Program-made: the position numbers and the translations under genes
DNA from: Pampus argenteus
Lineage: Eukaryota; Chordata; Actinopteri; Scombriformes; Stromateidae
NCBI GenBank assembly: GCA_036937835.1
Contig: CM072875.1
Location: forward strand, 15,823,001-15,887,000
Direction of reading: 5' to 3'
Length of the DNA: 64,000 nt
Shown here: positions 46,401 to 56,000 of the stretch, one piece after another
How positions within the stretch are numbered: position 1 is the first letter of the stretch
Layout of the letters: each line of letters begins with the position of its first letter
Notes under the pieces: model-generated
Told to the model about the DNA's origin: nothing
The model's database searches: none
What the model saw: the letters and a program-made list of their open reading frames with translations, nothing else

Positions 46401-49400
46401 CAAAGATAAACAGATGTGAGTCAATGTGCCAGTTTCTGCTACAGTGTTTGTGTTTTATCTCCTGGAGGTTTTTATTTCAAAATACCCTGGATTATATTTG
46501 GTCTTAACATTGAAATCCCCAAACTCATCTAATATCAATATCTGGAAACGTTCATTGTATGAAAATAGAATTAAATAGAATTAAAATAATTGCTACAGAT
46601 CAAACAGAATTGATGTTGAGATCAAAATAAGGAACATTGCATTTCAGAGCTTAAAAAAAGCAGTAAACCCCAGATTCCTCCCTTACCCCTCCAGGATGTT
46701 GCAGGAGTCAACACAGCTCCCACCGCGGCTGTAGTCACGACAGGCGAAACACATGTCCGGGCCCGGGCCCCAGCAGCCGATTGCGGTACACTTCCTGTCA
46801 CAAGTGTTGTTCTTCAGAGCTGAAAACAAACATACAATCTCAAGGAAAGATCTTTCCTGCATAATTATCCAATTTTGAAATTAGACTTCACTAATTAAAT
46901 CTGGCCTGCGCATTGCCTAATCAGAAGTTGCAAAACAACAAAAAGGATCTGACCGCATTCGGTGTATGTGTGTGTGTGTGTGTGTGTGGAGCTTAATCAA
47001 TTTACCACATGCGGAAGGATCAGCATTTTCTTCTACTGTAGCACTTTGGCTTTCTGATTTGAAGAGCCGCTTCCAGTGGCTTTTGGCGGTGTAGCAGAGG
47101 TTCTGGTTTTTAATGATGACCACGTCTCCATCGCTGATCTCTTTGAGGGAGCGAAGGCCCAGGTAGTCGATATGGAGCTGAGTCATAACCACGCTGCGGC
47201 TGCCACTACCAAACGAATAGAAAGAAAGGAACGATTTTTATGACAGCCTGAATAATACTCAACTATCGGGGGGTGGGGCGTGGTATCGTCTTGTTACAAG
47301 AAACATACCGTTTAGTTCGTCCTCGAATGATCTCCAGATTCTCAAAAGGACTGAGTGAGCTCATGCTCTCCGGCCACGTTTGAATCCACAAGTATCCTGA
47401 AGCAACAAATGTTTTGTTAATTGTGAAACACTTGTTGCATGCATTCAGTGTGTCATGCATTAGTCAGCTCTTATACACCCCTACCAGTAATTTCTTTAAC
47501 CGTCTTAAACACGTCAAGCTGGGCAGGGTCCATCTTTGGTGTTTTGGTGTATTTATCTCTGTAAATAACAAGAATGTATGTTATTGGCCATGAGCAAAAA
47601 AAAGGTGCCCATATAGTTGATATAGACGGGCATAAAGCTTATAATGCTGTTAACTTACCCGTATATAGATGTGTGGATGATAGCGATGTTACCATTGATT
47701 TTCGTGCAGTTTTTAAAGGAGTCTATGTTGGTGGCATTGATTGACAAGATATTAGTCAGGTCTCCCGTTCCAAGTCCATTACACACTGTAAACAATTAGG
47801 ACAATAAATATCAGTACAGGAAACATTTAAAAAAGTAGGGGGAAAAAAGGGCATTTAAGGATGTCCCATTTGCACAGCGATAGCTTCACCGTACCTTTAG
47901 GGCACAGTCCGTCACATTTGGCGCACTTCCTGATTCCGCCCTCGTCCACCTCGTATGTGTTCCCACTGCATGTCCGCACACACGCTCCATGATCAGTCAC
48001 CACATAGTTATCTAGGATGATTGCAAAATACTTTATACTCATTTAATATTAAACATTTACAGGCTGAACATTACACAAGTATCAGGTGACACAAAACCAA
48101 AAAGACAATTTAAAAACAATCTAATTTTTGCCTTTGAGCAATAATTACTTTTAGGTACACAGCAATGCTGTAGGTCATACATTAATACCGGGACATGAAC
48201 TGTGTAAGTTAAACTGAGAAAGAGCAGTTGTTGCATTAACACACCCTGAAACTCAATCATTTTCTTTTCATGTTTATACAGTTTATAATTAAACTGAGAC
48301 AAACTGTAACCGCTGAATGTCGAACAACCCTGAAGGACAACCTGGGCATTTGTTCAGCATACCGCAATGTGAAAAAGCTCATATTCATGCATCATGTGTT
48401 TCATATTGACAAGTGAGGCCTTTATGAGATTTTATTTATCTTGACTCTCAAGACAACCGCTACAGTGTATGTTTTTATGTATGGTAGTAAAATATTTAGA
48501 AGCAGTGTGAAAGTAAAACTAAGGAGGACAGGTTTCTCTGTTTGTAGTCTTTCTTACGTGGGCAGTTCTTGACGCAGGTGGCCCCAAAGTTGTACTTCCC
48601 GTGTGGGTTGGGTACCAGCTGGTGCAAGTTAGGGTCGTAGCGCATCAAGCCCGGGCAGGAGTCCTTACACACCCCGTCATCCTGAAAGTCCCGACAGGCC
48701 TGCAGCACAAACAACAGTCACCCAGTATACTGGGACCATAACACTGCATTCCTTATTGCAGCCTTGGCTTAATCCTCACATTTACACAGAGATGGACAGC
48801 AGAAGCCGATATCAGGGCACTGCAAAATGCAATCTTTAATCATCATTTATATGTCTCATTCGCAAACCAATAACAATACTTCTGATCATGTAAAACAAAT
48901 GCTGCTGAGCGAGAGCTTTGTTTTCCTTTGAAGCTTATCATATAGGTTTAGTATTTTTTATTTTCTTCATCTTTATTTCTGTCCCCCATATATGAAGGTG
49001 TGTCGTTCTCTTACCAGACAGTCGGTGGGCCTGGGTCCTGTGCAGCCCGCAGCGCAATGTTCATTACAGCAGTCACTGGGTGAAGGTCCTTTGCATCTCT
49101 TAGAGCACTGCTGTGCACAGTTCAGCTTAGTTACTGGAGATGGGAACAGGACATACTTGAGTGGAAGTAATCTTTTTATTTGATATTATAGGTGCAAACT
49201 ATAACACTGTCTTGTTCAAATAATGTCATATCAATTGGAACAAGTTGTTTCACCTTGCTGTTGGTATACAGTTAAATACCAAGCAATGCAAATATATATA
49301 TATTTTTAAATAATAAAGTTAAATCACAGATCAAGACGTACAAGTCTGACAGTTTTGAGGACCAGGTGCCCAGCATGAACCATTGAAGCAGCTCGAGTCG

Positions 49401-50570
49401 CACTTTTTGCCTATAAAAGCAAAGACAAAGTAAGCTTACAACTCTTGACATGAGCAGGTCAAACTGATATAATGATTGCTTTCACAGTCTTCCCTGTAAA
49501 AATGTGTTACTTACAAAGTGGATTATTGCTGGCCAAAGGGAGCTCCATGTTGGGTTTGCTGTCAGTGTTAACGATATCATACCACTGTATCGTCTCCACG
49601 TTGCATAGCTGGTTAGTCCCAAACTTCACACCTCCTTTAAGAATTTCTGTAAAGGAAAACTGCTTTGTGAATTCACAGAAATATAGACAATCAATTTTAC
49701 ACATTTTTTTTTTTTTACAATTTTACACAAATTTTGAATATTTTGATTTTGATAAAAAAAAAAATACTGTGCTGCCATTATGAGTTTTATTAGAAATCCT
49801 GTCACAGAAAACTTAATCACGGAGAAGTGGACTGACCTGTGAGGCTGGTCAGAAGGAGCTCATTGGTGCCTTGACCTGTGGCTTTGTCATTATTAGCAAG
49901 CACAGCGAGGGCGAACCCCCCGTCGTAGAGGGAATGACCACGAATGATGCGCAGGTTTTCCAGAGGAATCCTGGAAGCTGTGTTGAGGGCTATCAGGACA
50001 TAGCCTCCCACTTCTTCAATTGACTGCATGAAAACACATGAAAAAAACAAACAAAACAAAACTGGTTTGTTAATAACTGAAGACAGAAATGTGCTTGAGC
50101 TGATGATGGGCAATAAATAGAATAAAATAGCATGTATGATGTATGCTGACTGTATGTTTTTCTCTGTTTTTGTGTGCAAGTTGGCTTTTTAGTGTGTGTG
50201 TGGTCCTTAATCACTTCTGCCCAGTGTTCACAACTCGGTCATCACAGCTGGGGTTCAACCGGACCACTGAATCACACGTTACTACGGACTCCACTGATTT
50301 TACTCATCTGTGTTGAACCAATAAGAACGGTGAAGAGGCTGTGAAGATAACGGGGGAGCTTCTCCCATCTGTGATGTGCCATGTTTAGCCTTTACTGCTA
50401 ACAGAGTGCAGTCTTTACCCTGAGGAAGGACAGGTCGCGATGATCTTCCATGTAGGTGACCTCCAGATTCTCCAGGACCACGGTGCAGTTGCTGTACGTC
50501 TTCACCATGTTCAGGTAGTGGTCCTCTTTGGAACCAAGAAGGTTTAAACGGTTGGTGATTCCTTGACATA
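36599..50570 (-). CDS. egfr: EGFR (ErbB1) receptor tyrosine kinase, exons 2-28
   Basis: A single-pass growth-factor receptor of the plasma membrane. Ligand-induced dimerisation activates the kinase, and tail phosphotyrosines recruit GRB2, SHC and CBL. Twenty-seven exons join in frame to 1170 residues after a codon split with exon 1. Sixteen or more have exactly the human exon length. Order: L1, Cys-rich 1 with dimerisation arm, L2, Cys-rich 2, TM (MIAAGVVGGMLAVLVAGLSV), RKRT juxtamembrane site, kinase ([9 protein letters not shown], VAIK, gatekeeper in QLVTQLMPYG, HRDLAARN, DFGLAK), tail (DADEYLVP, PDYMNQ, NPIYQHP, PEYLNEV, DNPDYQQDF, ENTEYLG). The kinase start [20 protein letters not shown] identifies ErbB1 rather than ErbB2-4. 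Teleosts can carry egfra and egfrb, and I cannot tell which this is. Exon 1 lies beyond 64000 or was not recognised. One intron (after exon 27) uses a GC donor. Confidence 0.96.
37697..37790 (-). CDS. egfr: EGFR exon 27 (CBL site; GC donor)
   Basis: 94 bp. Reads NGFPSRDGSMVLRYIPDPTD, KSLDDAFQPAP. LRYIPDPT matches the human CBL-binding Tyr1045 region. The donor is CCAG/GCAAGT, a GC-AG intron; no GT donor keeps the frame. Confidence 0.9.
37881..37928 (-). CDS. egfr: EGFR exon 26 (diverged 48-bp exon)
   Basis: Found by size and phase: AG acceptor, 48 bp, phase 0 at both ends, donor gtaaga. Reads SLNSSIGKCHGRNALL. Human exon 26 is also 48 bp; only the Cys and Arg-Asn positions agree. Sequence identity is low, so the call rests on structure and position. 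Confidence 0.75.
37929..39284 (-). other. egfr: EGFR intron 25
   Basis: 1.36 kb with an ATG/GAT trinucleotide run (38790-38813). It contains a 170-codon open frame (38242-38754, minus) without family resemblance. Confidence 0.8.
38790..38813. repeat. ATG trinucleotide repeat
   Basis: Eight ATG/GAT units in EGFR intron 25. Confidence 0.9.
39285..39452 (-). CDS. egfr: EGFR exon 25
   Basis: 168 bp, as in human. Reads GDDCMHLPSPTDTKFYRSLI, EDAVDADEYLVPQHSFFSSP, STSHTPLLHST. Contains the YRSL endocytic motif and the DADEYL autophosphorylation site. Confidence 0.95.
39561..39658 (-). CDS. egfr: EGFR exon 24
   Basis: 98 bp, as in human. Reads WMIDADSRPRFRELIAEFTK, MARDPSRYLVIQ: the end of the kinase C-lobe. 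Eight TG units sit immediately upstream of its acceptor on the gene strand. Confidence 0.95.
39664..39679. repeat. (CA)8 at EGFR exon 24 acceptor
   Basis: (TG)8 on the gene strand, ending three bases before the acceptor AG of exon 24. Confidence 0.95.
39871..40017 (-). CDS. egfr: EGFR exon 23
   Basis: 147 bp, as in human. Reads VTVWELMTFGTKPYDGIPAS, EIAGVLEKGERLPQPPICTI, DVYMIMVKC. Confidence 0.96.
40379..40414. repeat. GT microsatellite, EGFR intron 22
   Basis: About 18 uninterrupted GT units between EGFR exons 22 and 23 (CA on the gene strand). Confidence 0.95.
40860..40935 (-). CDS. egfr: EGFR exon 22
   Basis: 76 bp, as in human. Reads VPIKWMALESILNRTYTHQS, DVWSY. Confidence 0.96.
40936..42090 (-). 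other. egfr: EGFR intron 21
   Basis: 1.15 kb, AT-rich. No coding or repeat element recognised. Confidence 0.8.
42091..42246 (-). CDS. egfr: EGFR exon 21 (catalytic and activation loops)
   Basis: 156 bp, as in human. Reads GMNYLEERHLVHRDLAARNV, LVKTPQHVKITDFGLAKLLN, ADEKEYHADGGK. HRDLAARN and DFGLAK are intact, so the kinase should be active. Confidence 0.97.
42568..42753 (-). CDS. egfr: EGFR exon 20 (gatekeeper)
   Basis: 186 bp, as in human. Reads EAYVMASVEHPHVCRLLGIC, LTSTVQLVTQLMPYGCLLDY, NIGSQYLLNWCVQIAK. The gatekeeper threonine (human Thr790) is kept. Confidence 0.97.
42754..43747 (-). other. egfr: EGFR intron 19
   Basis: About 1 kb between the catalytic-lysine exon and the gatekeeper exon. 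Nothing recognisable inside. Confidence 0.8.
43748..43846 (-). CDS. egfr: EGFR exon 19 (catalytic lysine)
   Basis: 99 bp, as in human. Reads GLWVPEGEDVKIPVAIKVLR, EATSPKANKEILD. The ATP-binding lysine of VAIK is present and is followed by valine instead of human Glu746. Confidence 0.97.
43847..44679 (-). other. egfr: EGFR intron 18
   Basis: Holds the GTCCTCAC-type repeat (44187-44400) and a CA run near 44546-44561. No coding evidence. Confidence 0.8.
44187..44400. repeat. Interspersed repeat with GTCCTCAC motifs
   Basis: Three copies of tgtcctcac (44187, 44206, 44237), then ccttgtggggaccaatg and tttgtccccag. I recognise this arrangement from a common fish repeat; the family is not named. 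Confidence 0.55.
44680..44802 (-). CDS. egfr: EGFR exon 18 (P-loop)
   Basis: 123 bp, as in human. Reads [40 protein letters not shown], K. Contains the glycine-rich loop GSGAFG. Confidence 0.97.
44907..45051 (-). CDS. egfr: EGFR exon 17 (transmembrane)
   Basis: 145 bp (human 142). Reads ASGLSMIAAGVVGGMLAVLV, AGLSVFVLLRRRHIKRKRTM, RRLLQERE. The helix has small-residue dimer motifs, and the threonine of RKRT corresponds to the human PKC site Thr654. Confidence 0.95.
45186..45224 (-). CDS. egfr: EGFR exon 16 (microexon)
   Basis: 39 bp, as in human. Reads CIGKGLEGCQRK: the last Cys module before the membrane. Confidence 0.92.
45578..45735 (-). CDS. egfr: EGFR exon 15
   Basis: 158 bp, as in human. 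Reads GSGNCTKCANFRDGLFCVPH, CPQGVPGEDDTLVWKYADKM, KVCQLCHKNCTRG. Confidence 0.95.
46155..46245 (-). CDS. egfr: EGFR exon 14
   Basis: 91 bp, as in human. Reads EPREAVMNKTCMECHPECQR, MNGTATCSAP. Phase 0 at its end before gtatgt. Confidence 0.93.
46687..46819 (-). CDS. egfr: EGFR exon 13
   Basis: 133 bp, as in human. Reads CDRKCTAIGCWGPGPDMCFA, CRDYSRGGSCVDSCNILEG: Cys-rich domain 2. Confidence 0.94.
46967..46988. repeat. TG microsatellite after EGFR exon 12
   Basis: CA repeat on the gene strand, starting 18 bases into EGFR intron 12. Confidence 0.9.
47006..47205 (-). CDS. egfr: EGFR exon 12
   Basis: 200 bp, as in human. Reads VVMTQLHIDYLGLRSLKEIS, DGDVVIIKNQNLCYTAKSHW, KRLFKSESQSATVEENADPS. 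A CA repeat (gene strand) begins about 18 bases after its donor. Confidence 0.93.
47309..47396 (-). CDS. egfr: EGFR exon 11
   Basis: 88 bp (human 91). Reads GYLWIQTWPESMSSLSPFEN, LEIIRGRTK: L domain 2 ligand-binding face. Confidence 0.94.
47485..47558 (-). CDS. egfr: EGFR exon 10
   Basis: 74 bp, as in human. Reads DKYTKTPKMDPAQLDVFKTV and KEIT. Confidence 0.94.
47659..47785 (-). CDS. egfr: EGFR exon 9
   Basis: 127 bp, as in human. Reads VCNGLGTGDLTNILSINATN, IDSFKNCTKINGNIAIIHTS: L domain 2. Confidence 0.95.
47895..48011 (-). CDS. egfr: EGFR exon 8
   Basis: 117 bp, as in human. Reads NYVVTDHGACVRTCSGNTYE, VDEGGIRKCAKCDGLCPK. Confidence 0.95.
48558..48699 (-). CDS. egfr: EGFR exon 7 (dimerisation arm)
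   Basis: 142 bp, as in human. Reads ACRDFQDDGVCKDSCPGLMR, YDPNLHQLVPNPHGKYNF, GATCVKNCP. Carries the arm that reaches across the receptor dimer. The second arm tyrosine of human EGFR is histidine here. Confidence 0.95.
49015..49133 (-). CDS. egfr: EGFR exon 6
   Basis: 119 bp, as in human. Reads LTKLNCAQQCSKRCKGPSPS, DCCNEHCAAGCTGPRPTDCL. Confidence 0.95.
49342..49410 (-). CDS. egfr: EGFR exon 5
   Basis: 69 bp, as in human. Reads KKCDSSCFNGSCWAPGPQNC, the first furin-like Cys module. The donor (ACTT/GTACGT) is weak on the exon side. Confidence 0.93.
49515..49646 (-). CDS. egfr: EGFR exon 4
   Basis: 132 bp. Reads EILKGGVKFGTNQLCNVETI, QWYDIVNTDSKPNMELPL: end of L domain 1. Confidence 0.95.
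49837..50023 (-). CDS. egfr: EGFR exon 3
   Basis: 187 bp. Reads SIEEVGGYVLIALNTASRIP, LENLRIIRGHSLYDGGFALA and NELLLTSLT: L domain 1. Confidence 0.95.
50419..50570 (-). CDS. egfr: EGFR exon 2
   Basis: 152 bp, as in human. Reads VCQGITNRLNLLGSKEDHYL, NMVKTYSNCTVVLENLEVTY and HRDLSFLR: first half of L domain 1. Its first codon (G/TA) is split with the missing exon 1. Confidence 0.95.
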
Positions 50571-51410
50571 CTGCAAGGAAAGACAAAAAAAATAAATAAA
50601 TAAAAATCTGTCAGGTTCATTTGGATGTTATTTGAGTTGTAAATCAGTGCAACATCATAAAAGCCTTTATCCAGCCAAGGGACATCCACAGCTTATTAAA
50701 CACGCTGGCTCAATTTATGATTTCTGTGTCTCTGTTTGTAAATTCGGTCGGCGCAGTCATAACTTGGCCAGCTTTTCCATGTAAAAAACAGCCAATCTGG
50801 GATGCATCTACAATAGGAATCAAATCACCACACCACAGGATAGAGAGTTCACGCTCATGAGTCAAAGTGAGCTGGCTTGTATTTATACTGGCAAAGACCT
50901 GGATCTTTCCACTGCTGCGCAGGCTAGTTAAAACAACCACCACGACCAGCAGCTCCAGGCTGTCGCGTCATTTCAGAGAATGTTTGGAAGAGTTTGGTGT
51001 GTCACTGATTCCATGAGGGAACTTTAGACCTTTAAGTCTTATAACAATCAACGGTCTTAATAATTTGATGAGTGTAGATCAAGCATTTGATTTTAGGGCA
51101 AGTTCTTGACATGACTAAACAACAAAAAGGGAGGCTGGAATTAAAAAAATATTATGATGATCTGTGCATTTTCATGTTATTTGAGTTCTCAGTTCAAATA
51201 ACAACAAATCCATCCAAATTGATAGAGAGTCACAGGACTATAATATCTAATGCAATAGTGTTAGGGAAGGTAGTAATACTGATAGGTCCAGAAGACATAA
51301 GAGACTTGTAGCGTTCAAAGGAAGAATGCGTGTCTTCAGTCACCTTTGAGCTGGTCAGACAGGTTCTTACTGGAAGAGTCAGCTGTGTTGAACACTGTAA
51401 TACCCCTACG

Positions 51411-51428
51411 ACACACACACACACACAC
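51411..51428. repeat. CA microsatellite, EGFR intron 1
   Basis: Nine AC units about 840 bases upstream of EGFR exon 2. Confidence 0.9.
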
Positions 51429-52014
51429 GTATGCAAATATTCTGCACACACACGCGTAATCACATCATCATGATGTTGTTTTTTTTCTTTCTTTCAAATC
51501 TGGATTTATGGGTCAAGGTTGAGAAAAAGGATTATAAAAACAAAAGATTCCTTACTCCTATTTATTAGAAATGATGGCGGTGGTGTGATGTCTCTGGGGT
51601 CACATTCCACAGCGTGTCTGCTCTTGACTGCGAAGAAAGCCAAAACATGTGCTCCAGATTCTTAGACACACCTCACACACACATACACACAGTTCATTTG
51701 ATTGTTTAAAACGGACCATTTTTCATTTGTCGCATTCGCAGAAAAAGACTAAACTAGTATCGGGAGCCAACATTTTTGTCGATTTCCTCCTCTGCAGTGT
51801 GTTTTTACTCATAATGTTATTTTGAGCTCAAACAAACCGACAGCGAAGATGCACAGAATCAGTGTGAATTAGGCACAAACAGCTGCCTCCCACCCTCCCT
51901 CTTCTTCCTCCTCATTAGCTTGTCCCTGAGGGATCTCCCTGACATGAAACCTGCAGTCCAACAGCCTAACACCCGAGCAATAGATGCAGACTAGCAAAAG
52001 CAAGCTGACCATTT

Positions 52015-52056
52015 TAATTAGAGGAGTCATGTGAGATGTAATTAGACCTCTAATTA
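52015..52056. promoter_or_regulatory. Candidate homeodomain element (inverted repeat)
   Basis: Arms taattagagg (52015-52024) and cctctaatta (52047-52056) are perfect complements, and a third TAATTA lies between them (52039-52044). TAATTA is the core of many homeodomain sites. Function is inferred. Confidence 0.35.
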
Positions 52057-52220
52057 TTACTCAGACTGAGGAAACCAAACTGCAATAAACAAAAAGGTTG
52101 CCATGACTGTGCGCCTGTGAATATTAATCAACCTGATTTGGCCATCCCAAATGACAGTTTTCTAATAGGGATGCTGATTATGGTTAACTGGTTTGTTGTT
52201 ATGTCATATACAGTACAATT

Positions 52221-52231
52221 ATATGTGTGTG

Positions 52232-52268
<37 letters not shown>
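52221..52268. repeat. TA/TG microsatellite
   Basis: Compound (TG)n(TA)n run in EGFR intron 1. Confidence 0.9.
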
Positions 52269-53026
52269 TCCCCAGCTGCATACAGCATACGTCCTGTATG
52301 AATGTTTTTTTTTCTGTTAATATTTGAGCAGTAAAGGCTGTATGAGGTAGGTGACTAAAGGTTCAATAAACTTCCTCTACCAGAGGCTCAGACTCATGTG
52401 GCACATAAGGAAGAAGAAAAAAAACTGTTGATGATTGCTCAAGCAAGCATGCAGCAGCCACAGAAAAGAAACTCCTTGTCCACTCGATGCAATAACTCAT
52501 TCGCAGGTGATAAACAACCTGATACTCCACCGCCATAAACCGACTTCCTCATTAGATTGCACATGAGAAACAACTCCCATCAACACAGAAAGTTATGAGA
52601 GACATGGCTTTATATTAGTAAGGACCAACTGAACAACCTGCTATATATGAAAACTCACGAGCTAGATGTATTTATAAAAAGGTTGCACATCTTGTAAACT
52701 GCCTTTCTGCTAGCGGAGAGAGAGACAACAGCTAGTGTATGAACATGAATATGCAGATTAGAATCTACAGGAAACCCGGATTTTTTTCCATAACAGCTGA
52801 ATCAATTCATGAAAACTCAAAAAAAAAAACACAGGTGACTCTCTGCAGTCTCCTTAAATGCCAGGGTGAGGCCTGCAGTGACATAACCTAGAACTCTGAC
52901 AAGGACTAAATTACTGATTGCTTCACTACCACCACCTGTATTGTCGTCATAAAATGTCTAGGACGTTACTCTACGAGCAAGGCGGGGCAGCTCTGGTGTA
53001 CCTCTGCCTCAGTACTGTATGTATGA

Positions 53027-53061
53027 GTGTGTGTGTGTGTGTATGGGTGTGTGTGTGTGTG
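53027..53061. repeat. GT microsatellite, EGFR intron 1
   Basis: Interrupted GT run of about 35 bases. Confidence 0.9.
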
Positions 53062-56000
53062 CGCTGGCATGTGTAACACTCTTGTTAACAAGCTGGGCTG
53101 TAGAACAAACTATTCTGATCAGCACCCGGTCGGAGCTTGACAATAGACACAGATAAACCTATCATTAGTCATCTAAGCTTGGTGCAACGTGCGGTCGCAC
53201 TCTTTCGATTGTTTACTTGGGGTGTAGCGTTGGAAGTCACGGGTGTGTGGGTAGATATTTGTTTCTGGAGGCTACATCCAAAAAAACGACTTCAGGAAAA
53301 CAACCCGTTGAAGCTTATTTTGTGAGATAATTAGTTTATTGTTCTGTTACAAAAGACACTTACAAAGACAACAATAGACGCATTCTTCTCGGCCTTTTCA
53401 AAGCAATACTATACTCGAGTTGAAAAATTGACTGATGCTGTTACAGTGAAGGCATACGTACTCAAATCCTACCTTATGGTGCTTAAAAAAAGGTGTATTT
53501 TTACTTTTACAAGTAAAACTGTGTATGTTAAGGGGGGAAATTACATGATTTCGATATATGTATATGTATATATGTATATGCATTCAATACGACATTTAGA
53601 AACGACCGGCTGAAAAGTCTCTCTCAGCAAAAAATGAACACTAACTAAACACGGTAAGATCAAATGAAAAAAACTGCTCAAGGAAATATGTCATAAATTC
53701 ACATTTTGAGGTTTTATTTAGATGTCTGGATAGAACTTTGTATTTTTCATGGCCAACGGGAAGAAATAATGAACGTCTACAAATGCAAACCTGGGACACG
53801 GAAATAACTTCCCAAACGCATCTAATGGTTTCCTTTGGCACCTGCTAAGCCATCTGCTATACATTTAAATCATCCTGCTTTAGACTGCTTTACAGACAAC
53901 AGAAATGGTCCCGACGCGTTCCCTTCCTCTCATTCGCTACCTGCAATCCAATTACATTGCATCCAGAGTTCGGTAATAACATTATTTGAAAACGTATACG
54001 TGATTAAAGGGAAGTAACAATGCTAACTGAGCTTGTTTATTTCTCTCTCTCTCTCTCCGAGTCAACAGCATTACGGCAAAGTACCTTATGTAACTCCATC
54101 TGCAGTGTTCCTCTGCTGAGAACAAATCGATGACAAGATTAATTCCTTTGTTTAGGTGTAAATAATGGTTAGCCCCCCTCATTTATCTCAGCAGATGTAT
54201 GTTAAGAAGACGTTGATAAGAGGAAATAAATCCACATTCTGCTTTTATTGGCCTCGGTTTTAAGTCCGGGCTACTTTGGATTGGCTCTGATTTCCAGACT
54301 TTCACATTTCAGGGAAATCTCCCACAGCCCACTATCACTGAATGAACGGGGAAAGAAAACACTTTTCCCTCAATTCTTTCATTCAGCTCCTCTTACATTT
54401 TCCGACTGGCTGAGATTTAGGAGAAGATGAGGGATCAAATGTCATATAAAGAGAAAAACCAATGGAACAAGCAGTCATATGTGGATTCTGTGGCGGTGTA
54501 CTTGATTTTGTAAAAACATACTTTGTAGATGGGCTTAAAACATTTCTGATATCCTGCTCTTTGTACAGGGGAAGCGCAATCTTCCTTTGCGTGGGAGATG
54601 CATCAATCCCTTAGAGAAAACATCTCGGGGGCCTCTAAAAAGAAAAAAGGGCCTAGTAAGGACTAGAGGATACCCCCACCAACTCCCTCCCCGTCCTTAG
54701 TGAATGCAACAACACAAGACCCTCTGACATCTCAGGAAGTTGATCTTTGCACGGGGTCAGTCCCAGACAGCTACCCCGTGATGCTGAAACAGATGGTAGC
54801 CGATTGTCATCTCCAGCGTAGGAGGACAAGGGGACAATCTAAATCTAACTTCATGTACGGTTGGAGAAAGGAACGTGACGGAAAGGAAGTGAGGGGGGAA
54901 AAAAGAAAAGAAAAAGGAGAGTCAGGAGTAATTTGTGGTATAGCAAAACCGACATTTATCTGTGGGGGGCTGTGTAGCACACGAGTAAATGAAGGATCTC
55001 ACTGAATACGTCACGCCTTCTTAACAATTCAACTCCTGTGACTGTGCCCTTCCTTGAGTTTTTGAGCGCAGGTCAGTGGAGTTTGGTCGAACTGAAAGCT
55101 CAGCAAAGTGACCAAATAAAGACGAAAAAAAGGCTCAAAAGTTTACTCTCCGCTCCTGAAGAGCGCTCTCTACTAGTGAGTGAGATACTCCGGACATATG
55201 TGGCCGGGTCCATCATAATGTTTACTCTCCACCCTAGTATGAGGACACCGTAGATTTAGGTTCTGCACAAACAGGAATACAGCATGTATACTCACACTCT
55301 TGCATTTGGTGATCAGCATTTCTTAGATCTTGTGTGGAAAAAAACAGTGCTAGTTCTTGGGAAGCAGAAATCACCTACCGTTTTTTTTTACTCAGCTTCA
55401 GGACGAGGAAGACATGCGTGTGTGTTCATGAATATGCTAAACATCAGTTCACACCAAAAGAAACAACGACAAATGTTCTCACTTTCTTCAAAAGGTATGT
55501 GTCCAAGTTGTGTAATATTTGTTGCGATTTTTGCTGCCACCACAATTAATTGTGTTGTTTAAAGAAATTCAACAGAAACCAGTCTCCAGTGAGATCGATA
55601 AATCCAGAGTTATAGTGAAAGTTGTAATAATTTAAAACATTTAACAGATAAAGAGCCAGACATATAAAGATGAAATGTAGATAGCGACTGACTTTACAAT
55701 AGGATCATTTATTGCATTCATGCTGGTTATCTGTATACTGCAGTTATATATTATTCAATTAATGATACCTTACTATTTACTCAATAGTGGTATCCATTAC
55801 AGAAGAGATAAATACACCATATATATATAGAAGCTGAGTTATTGGAGTTAGGTAAATACAGCTGCACTATTATTACTATCCAGCTGTGACCAACATATGA
55901 GCAGCCCAACATGACGGCCCAAATAACCAAGCAATATATATATGTAACATGCCCTGTTACAAGCCCATTAGCCCTCCATTAAGGCGCCAAACAGCCCCAC

